Assembly: GCF_035582795.1 (NCBI RefSeq)
Contig: NC_134367.1
Coordinates: 41,229,062 to 41,293,061 of the forward strand
Length of the DNA: 64,000 nucleotides
From: Mycteria americana
Taxonomy: Eukaryota; Chordata; Aves; Ciconiiformes; Ciconiidae
Direction: 5' to 3'
In this document: one piece after another, positions 49,001 to 61,000 of the stretch
Position numbering within the stretch: position 1 is the first letter of the stretch
Layout of the letters: the number at the start of each line of letters is the position of its first letter
Position numbers and translations under genes: made by a program
Notes under the pieces: model-generated
Seen by the model: the letters and a program-made list of their open reading frames with translations, nothing else
What the model was told of the DNA's origin: nothing
The model's database searches: none

Positions 49001-52000
49001 TTAAAGAAAACAGATTCTGAAACTCCGAGCAAAAAAAGAACTTCCTCTTCTAGACACTTGCAATCTCCTCCAGTTGTAGTTATATTCAAAGACATGGAAA
49101 GTTTCAGTACAAAAGTACTTCAAGACTTCGTAGTCATCAGCAGGTAACGTGACCTGAAGTTTAGTTCTTCCATTCCTTTACCCATTTTCTATTTGCAGCT
49201 GTTTTGAAGTGTAACAGTGAGGCCAGTGGAGAGTTGGAATCAAATATTGATGCTGCTTCCTTGCAGCAGTGATTGAGCAAAAACCTGTTTGCTAGGTTTT
49301 GGAGATGAATTATCCTAAAGCTAACTTGGGACTCCGAACCAGAGTGCTTAAAGGCTGGGTTGAGATACTGGGTGGCTGATTTAATTCTTTACATAAGAGG
49401 ATTTATCGGTACTAGTTGTTATAGAATTTGTGATTCTGAAACTAATTTTTTAAGATGCCTAGATCTTTCTTCTGTAGACTTTTAAAATTGTTTTCAGAGT
49501 ATATTTTTTGTATGACTACTGATGTAATGCTGCTTAAAGGTCACTAGCTTACTAACAGTATATAAAACTTACCCAGAGAATTTCTTAATATTGGCCAGGA
49601 TCTGTAATGAGTAGCTGACTAATTCAGGTGCTCCTGTGCTTCTGTCCTTCCTTAACCTGTCTTCCTTAATATCATCTCATGCATTCTAATCAAAAACCCA
49701 TGCTGTTCTCCAAAAAGAGTGTCTTACACTTAGTCCCCAGGTTGAAACTACAGTTGCAGCAGAAATGGGGCTGCAGTTGTACAATTAGTTCAGCTGCAGC
49801 GTGCACACCTGACATTACCTCTGAACAAGGCTAGGCAATTTCATTTGCTGAGACACCCACAATAAAAATATTTTTCTACTTCAGGTCTGGCAGATGGGTT
49901 CTCTGAGGAACATTTCAAGAAGTAAAATCAGAAATGCACAACTATCTGGAAATAATTAGGGTGTAAGGCAGGGGAAAATGAGGTTTTAATTGTTTTTTAA
50001 GTGTTGTGTTTTATTTTGCTTTTTGTGGCAAGGATAAATAGTTAATTACGAGCATGTGGAATGTAGATGAAGTGCAGTTCAGGTCTGTCAGTCTACTATT
50101 TGCAAATACACTTTTTTCATAGACTGTGTCTCTTCAGAAAAAAGGTTTAGAGCATTCAAATGATCTTATAACTAAAGATTGTCTTGATTAAAGTAAAGTA
50201 GAAGATGGGTAAAATAGAAGCTCGGCAGAGTTGCATAACACTTTGAAAAATATTTTTGGGTTAATTGTAGAGATTGGGTTTATTGTCTCATTTTCACTCT
50301 TAAACATGTTTAATAATAAGGGTGAAGTGGGTAAATGTGAGAGGTTCTTCTGATTTGTTAATCACAAGATTCATTTTCTCTCCGATATTTTACATTATCA
50401 ACAGTGGACAGTAATGTATGAAGTTTATTGTTTTTATGTTTAAGTCTCTAGCAATGACTTTTGAGGAGTTAGAGAAATTAAATAATTGTGGGATAACATT
50501 TAAAACACAAAGGTTAAAAAGTTGCTGTGGTGAAAACAGAGGAAAGGAATAAATTGTCAATTTTAATCTAGAAGACATTTAAGATAGAAGAATTTGTATC
50601 TCCTTGAAACTAACAGAAAGTGGAAAATAATGATGAAATAATACTGAAAACACTGTATTTTGTATAATTTGTATGCTGCTCACCAGGAATACAGCATTCA
50701 GTCCTGGTTATCAGTTCTCAAAGCATATACTAAAAAATTATCTGAAGAGGAAGACTGAATCTGGAGAAGTTGGAATTCTGGTTTTTTAAGTATAATGGGA
50801 ACATAGAATGTTAGAGATGTTTCATATTTATTTTAAATTCATTAAATGGTGTAAAATTTGTAAATTTTCTTGAGACTGTTAGCTGTTTACTGTCTCTTCT
50901 TATTTTTTCTTTATTTCTTTGGGGGAAAAAAAAATCATATTATAAGATTTAGTTCTCTGAATATAACTTTTTGGGAAGATAGGACCAGTACAATACTGTA
51001 ACTGAAAAGATGCTTTTTATGCTACTTCCTGAAATTTGAATCCTAAAACATAATTTAACTTGCTTTTCTACTTTAGGGCTTTAAATAGCTTGCTTTCTTT
51101 TTCATGTTACTCTACATCAAAACTCTTTTGGTTTGTTGACAACAAATCTTTTAATTTACCCCTTTCTGCATCTAAGCTCAGTGCTGTAGCAGGAACATAA
51201 TGCATTTGTTTCATTATTTTCTATAATGTAACTATTATGTTTTTTTCTCCCTTCCCCCATGATCTAGTCAGCATATCCGTGAATTACCTCTAGTACTGAT
51301 TTTTGGAATCGCTACATCTCCAATGATTATCCACAGCTTACTTCCTCACTCTGTTTCCTCTCTGCTGTGCATAGAGCTTTTCCAGTCCCTTTCTTCTAAG
51401 GAGCATCTGTCTACTATAATTGACAAGGTAATTCCCTTTCTAAATAGGAGGAGTGTGTGTATATTCAAGCACAGTGTACATGTGTGACCTTTAAAAGTAG
51501 TAGGTTTGTCTGAAGCTTTTGAAATGCAATCTGTTCCTGAGAGCTGTGGATTTCTGGTATTTCTACTCATAGCTGCAGAGTAGCTTAATACTGAGAGCTT
51601 CCTTGTCATGTTGAGACACACTCACACATCTGCTTTCATGTGCATTGACATCTGTGCATACATACTTGGGCAATTACACTTTGACATTCTCACCTCTTCA
51701 TTAAAGTAGTGCTTTGATTTGAGTTTTACTTTGTTCTAGAAAAAAGATAGTTTTAAACATAGAAGAACTCAGTTCAGCCTGAATTTTGCTGCCTGTCAAA
51801 AATTAGCAGAGTTACCCAAATGGTCAAGCCATATAAATGCTGTGCTTGTGTGATTCTTGGTATACCACTTTGTGCACGATTTCCAAAATCACTGCTACAC
51901 ATGCTGAAAGTAGTTGGTATCCCTGGTTGTTACAGCAATCTCTGTTCTGTTCTTTGTAATTTTAAAAATAAATACAAAAATAGTGTTAAGCAAAACTAAC

Positions 52001-55000
52001 TTCCAACGTTGCATATTAGTGAAAGGTACTTACAAAAACGCGGTGAAATAATAAACTGAAAATCAATCTTTGCATGGATATTTTAGTAGAAATTGTTTTT
52101 AGAAGTTGGCAGTGTATTTAGGGTCTCATTTAGTTGAATGCGAACATACACTGAGAGTTGTATCAAATTGTATATATAAATTTTGCTCAGTTGAATTCAG
52201 GAAAGAATTTCTGCTATGGCTACTTTTCCTTTTTGTCTCCCTCAGCTGCTTCTGACAGCCCAGTTTCCCTTTAAACTGGGTGAGAAAGTTCTGCAGGTTC
52301 TCATCAACATATTCTTGTACCATGATTTTTCTGTCCAGAATTTTATCAAAGGATTTCAGGTAGGCAATGGTAACAAGAACTCAAATTATGGTTGTGTAGT
52401 CTAACAGTCTAATATTGGTGTCTCACACACCGGGTAAACGACCTCACACTTGTGGGATAACAGTTGTGAAAACAAAGGGTAATTACTAGGTACTGAAAGA
52501 TTTCTTAGGTCCTAATCTTGCTGTCACTGAATTGGATGAAAAAATGTCCCTTGGAAACAGTTTGGATCTGTGAACAGGTGGGTGTTTTAAAGTTAAAACC
52601 TTAACTGCTAAGGTTTTATGGGAAAACTTGTAGGACAGGTATGAAGAAGCATGTAAAACAAGCTCACTCTGCCACAAAAAACTGTATTTAAAGGTTTCAT
52701 TTAAAAGGGTAACCTGCCTTAGTGGGTAGAAAGACCTTGATCTTGCTAGAGATTAGTTTGTAGCTTCTAGCACCCCTGGCAGAACTTTCCAGCTCTGATC
52801 CTCTGTACCAGGTCCTTGTACTCTTGTTTGTTGTGGTGTGAGTAGGGTACAGCAGTGTCTCTTCCCAGCTTGAACTCTTCTGGCACAGTTTCTGGATGCG
52901 CACTTCTTACCTTTACAGGGAAATAGGAGCTGTAGGGTCACTTACTGTGTGCCTCAGAGTAGGTGGTGCTTGTGCTCCAGGCAGCTGTGCAGCAATGCGG
53001 GAGTTACATTTACCCCCTCAGGAGACAAAGTGGAAGACTTGAAGGTTTCAAAAAATAGTCTATGCAGAGCATGATAATTATATTTTTATTGGCTTATATA
53101 GATCTTCATATCTAGATGTATTTCTGTGTCTGAGTCTCCTTGCAGCTTTTGTGGACTGCGGACAAGAGTTCTCCAAAGAATTTGTAGTCCCTGTAATCTG
53201 TTTTAATGCAGGATTGTGAAATTGTTTCTTTCTTGCCTGGTTCCATGCGTGAACCTGTTAGTAAAACATGCCCTTTTAGTGTTATACTCCTTTAGAGTGT
53301 CTCAGATTCTTTGATATCTAAGATTCAGTGATTACACATGGCCAGGAGAAATATCCTGGCTGTAGTACCTCTTCCTGCAGACCTGTGCAGGCTTTCATAG
53401 GTTTCAACGCCTCTCATTTGAGAGAGTCAGCAGGATTTAATGATTCCCCATTGGCCTGGGACGAAAATACAAGTCCTAGCCCTGACAGCATATGGCTGTG
53501 TCCTTACGCGTTAAAAGTATTCGAGGATGAAGCAATTTCAGATCAGATTTCCTAAGTGATAGATACAAGGGATCATCATCATCTCATTATGTCTAGGAGT
53601 GATGTTAACTTTTCTGACAGGAATCATCTGTCTTCTTTGACAGTTTTTATGTTTTAAAAGTTTTTTTGTGAGGTAGTCTGATTGGGTTTTTGTTTTGTTT
53701 TTAAGAATAGATGTGATGAGTATGTGCTACTATTTTGCAAGGCCCTGATGCTACAAACATTTAGTGCAGCTGAAATCAGTGATAAAGCACGTTTGTACAT
53801 ATGCATACTAAGAGCTTAGCAGTGTATTTTTGTGTATATGAAACAGAAATTGAAATTAGGACATGTGATAAGTTTGCTTCTGTACAGTGATTGCTTTTCG
53901 TATCTTTAAATATACTCTTTGTTATTTGTGAACATTGGAGCTGAATATGTAACCTAAAGAATGCAGTAATTCACATAAGTGAATAGAAAATATTTGACAA
54001 GCTATAGTTACCGTTTTGTAAGAGGGGGAAAAGATGACGTACTGAAAATGAATACCGCATATAGCAAAAAAGGTAATTATGTGACTGTATTTAAAACTAA
54101 ATAATCAGTGTCCTGTAGTGACTTATGGAATATTTATGAACTGTAATGATTTTTTTTTTTTAAAGGAATACCATTATTACCATTGTAGTGTATGCACTAT
54201 AGTAATAAGAAAGCATTAAAAGTTAGATAAGCAGGGAGGATTAATTTTATTAACATCACTGGTTCTTGCTTTGTTTTTCAGCTCTGTATTGTGGAGCACT
54301 TCTATTCCCAGCCTCTTAGTGTACTGTGTTGCCAACTGGTAGACCTTAAGAAGAGAGTAAATTCTTTATCACATGATCAGTGTGAAAACATTCGAAGACT
54401 GCCCTCTTTTAGAAGGTAAAAGGGGAGATAAATTTTTGGACAATCTTTTATTTAGTCAGCTTTAAAAAAGATAAAAGGAATCTGTAAGTGTAGCTCTATG
54501 AAAACTGTAGATCACTTGTGCGTATGTTTCTATAGCAAATGTAAATTGATCAAAAGGAGGACAGTCAGGAAGCCTTAATCTTCTGGTGTAGAGAGTTCAG
54601 CTTCTGTGATGTGTAATCACTTGAACTTCTTTTTTCCTCTTGTTCTTAATACAGAAACAAGCTATTATGATAAATAATCATAAATCACTTTTGAATTTGT
54701 TAAGCTGACTTGGAGCATAATCTCTAGGGTTTTGGAGTGGCCTTTCAACTTGCTGGATTTGACAGTTCCTCTTCGAATCTTTCCAAATAAATCCTTATAG
54801 CAGCATAAACTTTTTGAAATTTAAAAATGCTATAATCTTTAATCATATTTTACATTACAATTTTTATGTTCTTGTTTTTTCTTGCCATCAGGTATGTGGA
54901 AAGTCAAGTATCAGAGAAACAGATTGCACTGCTGACAGCAGACAGCTTCTTAAAGGTAAAATTTTAAAAATCTCTTAGGAGAGCAAAAATAACTTTCCCA

Positions 55001-58000
55001 ATATATTCGTTTGTGGATCATAATAAGATGCAAGACTAAGATGTATAGTTCTGTATAACATCTTTCATACAGTACATACTGTGCTTCATGTCCAGTAATT
55101 AGGATCAGTAGGTCAAAATTCCAAATCTCTAGCGTTGCCAGGTGTACCTTTATACAAAGCTGCACAACTTTTCTTACACCAACTTTTACCTATGTCTAGA
55201 AATATAACTGCTTAAAAAGAAGATTACAAGGTTTATTTATGGTGTAGTCTTTTAATGCTTACTCAGACTGACTTTCTTGGAAAGTCAGTGAAGTGTTCGC
55301 AGAATGAGTAAGTAATCTGGAAGGTTATTTCGTAAGCTCTTAAGCCTCCATACCCTCTGTGTAGTTTCTGATTGAACTCAGTAGGGTAGTCTGGGTCCTG
55401 AGGCACACATTCACACTAGATGTCGTACAGGATTAAAACTTTAATTTATGTTACATGTTTATCTGAAGTTTTGTCAAGTGATTAAAGTCAGGCTACTACT
55501 ATTGTGAGCCCTTTAGGAATTCACCAACAAAGATCTGTTGGTTATTTTCACCAGCTGAACCACTCCCAGTAGAAGCATGGCTGAGGGTGAAAGGTTTCTC
55601 TGAACTTGTAATCTCAAGTATAGCTAACCTGTCAGGCAGATGGTACTACTAGAGATAAAGCAATTAATTTATCCTAGCAGAGCTTCCTGGTCTGTAAGGA
55701 CTTTTTGAGTGTGAAGAACAATGGTAATGGCTGGAAGAGAGGTTGGTAGCAGGCAAGTTTGCAAGTGCAGTGCAATTACAGTAGTCAAAGCGAGGCATGA
55801 TTTATACATGATTTTATGATCCATAGTCTTCAGTGGCAAAAATAGCTTAAGCTACTGCTGTTCCCTTGCTGTTTATACACACCTCAGCAGATGTGTCGGC
55901 ACAACTGCTTGTGTGGCTGTGCAATTAATGTAATCAGAGAAACAATTGACTTAAAGTAACCTGACCAAAAAGACAAGACATGGGAATTTTTTTTGCTGGG
56001 TTGTTTCTGCAGAATGATTTCCCCAACACAGTTCACTCTGCAGGTGCATAAATGCTTCTGTTGAAACAACAGGAGGAGGGAAGGAGTGGGAGTGAGCAGC
56101 GGAAACTCTATTTCTTTGTTTAAAGTTTAAAGACCATGTAATGGGCTGCTACTTTGAAAGTTGAATACTCATCAACTTAAACTGTATATGTTTTAAACTT
56201 CATATGTTTAATAATATACCCCTTATTTCACAAGCCTCACCCTGTAAGTTTGGGAAGGAAGCTGGAATTCTTGTGCTTATGTGCATATGATGCTTCTGAC
56301 AAATTTAATTGAAGACACTTGTTCTAGTCTCTACAATAGGGGTAGGGCTATTACTGCATTGCCAAGCTGGCAGTGTAGTCTACTTGGGGAGAAAAGACCC
56401 TACTTGTTGCATTAATGAGATGCTGTTTATTCTGTATGTTGTACTAATCTACAGTATCATTCCCAACTCTGGAAACACTTTCACTGTGGTACTACTTCAT
56501 ATAAATTTACTGTTCATGTTCAGGACCAGGTGAACTTGCTGTTCAAGCTTAGCACCTAAACCTGCAATACCCTTTGTCAGCTGCAATTTATATTCCATGT
56601 TGTTACCACTTTTTTTAATAACTATGGGAAGAGTTCCACCTATTTAGAATAATCAGTTTTAAAAGCAATTTTACATCCTAATTACTTACAACTCTGTCTG
56701 AAAGTCTTCATGGCAAATTTAATTTGTAAATGTGGCGATCTATATTTATGGAAATAACACTGCATAGTCTTCTAATAAGGTTTTCAAATTCTTCTAAAAC
56801 ACAATATGCCTTTTCACTCCGTTATTTGGCAAAATACATAGTACTATTGCATTGTGATTTATGTATATTAACTACATCAGTCTTGAGCTGGGAAAGAAGA
56901 TGAGGGAAATATAGATGCTATAATACTCTGGGTTTGGGGGAATAAGATCGATGTAGCAGCATTAAAGAGAACTTGTTTTCTTCTCTCAGCTTTTTTTGTG
57001 ATGGGGATAATTCCCCCCCCCCCCCTTTTTTTTTTTCCAATGATCCTGCTTAGAATTAAATACAAACTTGTGAGTGTCTACCCTAAAGTCTTGGAAGTCA
57101 TTTAAACAATTGTTATGTCAGTGGCCCTTAAATTTTAATAGATAAAAAGTCTATGGGGAGAAATGTCTTTAATGTTTTTAATCATTTTGAACTTTTTTAA
57201 CATCAGAAAGCTCTCTGCAGCACTGTCTTTGTTACTTTCAGTCTTTGCAGTATGATACTTAATCTTTCTGTATGTCAGTACTTCCTTATATTGCCTGCAG
57301 ATAAGGTTTTGCCTTTTTTTTTATTTTTAATCTTCGATGCTCTTTGTTTCAGTTTAACTTTAGAGAACTTCAGTGGCCTGTTTTATTTTTTTCTTTCCAT
57401 TTGGAATAGTTTGCTCAGAGTTGAGGAAAATGGCAATAAAATACGTAGAGAATCCTGTGGTTTTTTCCTCTTTATCTTTGACTGAAGACAGGTGAGAGAA
57501 GATCTTCTGATTCACAAACTTAAATGTAATGAGCCCAAAGTACTTTAATACAGCTACCAAAAATTTTGAGTGTCGTTTTCTGGAAGTGTTACATATGCTT
57601 CCATGGGAGGCCAGAGATAGTGAGATGCCATCCAGTAAATTCAGTAGCAGCAGTTAATAATTTTTTTTCCTAATACATTATTTTTTTTTCTTTCTGCAGT
57701 TCTCAGTCTATGAATAAACAGAAGTCAAATTAAGAGCACATAGGAGCAGCAACTGCATATTTATTTCTTTTCTGGGAACTGGTCTTTTTATGTATACCTA
57801 ACTAGTAAAAACAGCAGCCATCTACAATACAAGAAATATATTTTTAAATGCATTTGTAATACAAAAATGCAAATAATAAGAATTTGAGTAAAAGTAGCTA
57901 TATAATTTCTCATTGCCTATTAAAGGTATAGTGTATAGTCTCATTTTTACAAGATGACATACCAAATCTAAAGGCCTAAATATAGTAGAAAATAGTAAAA

Positions 58001-61000
58001 TAATAATGCTAATCAATAACAATTCTTCAGTGAGATGGAGGAAGAAAGTAAAGTTAACAATATGCAATGTGGTTGCAGTGAACTGTTGAAACACAGCTTT
58101 TTTGCAGAGTGGTCTTAATTTAACACTGGTGATTTAAATCATAGCACACCACAATGTCAAAACTTCAGAGTCATTTTAAGTACTTCATGAGAGTTTTAAA
58201 TAAATGGATGTCAGAATGACTTTTAAAACAATTATTCTGTCACTGTAGGAAACAATACAGAAGCTGCTGGAGGACTTGCATGTTTACCATGAAAATTACG
58301 TTCCAGTTCTGAGATGTCTTCATGTTTTCACATCTTCTCTTCCAAAGTATCCTTTGGGCAAGCAGGTGACATACTGTTATTCCAGTTTAGTGAAATATGG
58401 GGGGGGGGGGAGAGGGGGGTGTTCAAAGTATGACATCTGAAATCTGAATAAGTATTTATTCTTTCTCTTTGTTTGCTATTCTGCTGCTTTGCCCCCTACT
58501 TCTTAAAATGGAGACAGATGCTTTCTTGCTATGGGCAGAGGGCAACAGCATGTGGTTTCTTTAGTGGTGTGGATGATACCTTGTCAGTCAACAGGAAGGA
58601 ATTTCCAGGAGGAGGCAGACGCACAGATCAGCAAAAGAATCTGCACATTGACTTTCCCACATCTGTGATTATCTGTATGCATTGCAGACAATGTATACTC
58701 TTCTACCACCTATTAGCTCACTAGTCAAATTCAGATGAAGAGACTGAGTTTTAGCAACCTTCTATACAGAATAAAAATGATAGTAAGGGAACAGTGATAA
58801 TTGCTCTTAATAGCCACACTGCTCTAATGTCATTAAATCCACCTTCTCATGCTAAGCAATTTCTTCTTCCCCTAGAAGAGCAATATATTCTGTGCATGTG
58901 CACTACTTGTCTGTTGGTTCTCAATGTATTGCACACTTATTAAAATCTGACCCTACCTACAAAATCAGCATGAACTGTCCCAGTATTTGAGAATAAAAGG
59001 ATGTTTTAGCTGGGGCATTTGATTGGACTTCCTCTGTGTTCTCTGCAGTTATCTTCATGTGAATGTTAGTTGTTTGAAATCTGGTGCAGAGCAACACATA
59101 GACTCCAGCAACACTAGGAGCTTAGTTCTGTAAGATACTAAATGCTCTCATTTCTTTTGCAATCATTCTGCATCTCTGGGAAACAAGCTCCAAAGGAATT
59201 ACATATTACTTTGAAAAGCTTGTTGTAAGAGTTCCGCATTGCTTTGTTTGTAAAACACTTTATCCTTTCTTCACTTTCTGCATAACAGATCAGGGAGCTG
59301 CACTGTGCATGTTTGGAAAACCGAGTGTGGGAGACAAAGGAGTATGAGTCATGTCTTCAGCTAGCAAGGTGATTTTTTTTTTCTTTTCTTTTCCCATTTT
59401 GTTTTAATACCACTGTACACATGGAGAATATCAGTCATCTCTTATTCTGGAACTTAAAGCTGAGGATATTACTTGTTCACAGCTAGTTGTAGAATTGTTT
59501 GCAAGTATAATTGACTGCTGTTTTCATTTTGTCTTTCTACTGTTTTCCATGAAACTCAACCAGGTTCTAATATCTCTTATGCCCTGAGTAATTATGCTGA
59601 AACCACTGAAATTACTGTGTGTGAATGAGGACATCAGTTGGGCTTTGTCTTTTAAAGTATGACTGTGTTAGATATTATCAGCTAAATCATTAGTTGTAGT
59701 TGGCCTAAATTTTAATCTGTTGTGAAAATTAGAATCTGTTCCAAATGAGTAGCTGAGGCCTTTCTTTTTTTTTTATTTTACTGCTTCCCCCCTACCTGCT
59801 TTGTCTAACAGTTTGTACAGGGACTGAGTTAATTTTTTGTGTTATTGGGAGTTTAGGACTTTAGGAGAGCCTACACTTGTGTTGTCTGTCAGCATTTAAA
59901 ATGGAAAAGTAATCTAAGCCAATTTTCTTAATAGAAAACCCTTCAATTGCAATGTTGCAGCTACAGACTTTTAAACGTGCTTTATCATGGCAAGTGGCTG
60001 TTTCCTGATAGCTGCATTCATTCAAATAATACATTGGTTCTGTCGCACAAGGAGCTGATGCAATGCCGTTACCATAACTGCCTCTTCAAGAGCCTCTGAG
60101 CTTGTGAGGTTTGATGTGTCTAACAGTAAAACTGAATAGAATAATCATGTCATTGGTGGGTGGAGGATAACTTTCTGGGCTTATATACACAAGGAAACAT
60201 ACTCTTCAGACTGTACCTTTTGCCTTACTGAGTGGTTCTTAATGCACTGCCACTGTGCTATGTTCTTTACCCTCATCCCTTTGAAGGGATTACATGCTTG
60301 ATTTGTCATTTCTACAGTCTTTCCTTCTTAATCCTCTGACTCTCCTGAATCTTGACAGCACTCAATCACCTATCCCCTTGCCCACAAACGTGTCATTTTG
60401 CTTTCCTGTACTGTTCTGTAACCTCTAATAACTCTTGGCCGTTTTTTCCTCTCCTTTTTCTACTCCTATGTTTAATTTTCTTCTATCTCAAAGTTGATGC
60501 TGCCATCAGATTCTGTCTTGCCCCCCCTTTATTCTTATCTGTTCATCTCCCTCCTGTTTTTCCTCTGGCCCTGGCTCCCACTGTGGCAGCTTCTGATAGA
60601 AATACGGCGATCGTGGTCATTCCTTTCATAAATGATTCTTTTGTTTTTGTTTTTTAATCCAGGAATTCTGTCATTTTTCTAACAAAACTCCTTCAACACA
60701 ATTCCTTCAAATACTTGGGATTCTAGCTGTGATGATTATTTTTTCAGCTTTTAACTTTTTCTTTAATCCCTTTTTCCATTTTACACATACTTCTCTTGTC
60801 TCTGCTTTTTTTGCACCTATCTCTGTTATCACTTCTTCAGATGATTCCCCACTTCAGCATTCAGAAGGAGTTTCTATGGACTTCATCCCAGCTTGCTTTC
60901 TTCTCTTTCATAACTTGTCTCTGAATAATCGGAGACAGATTTATTTACTGTCTTTGGATGATCTGAGATCTTCCTTTCTGCTTTAAGCCTGTCTCCTAAC

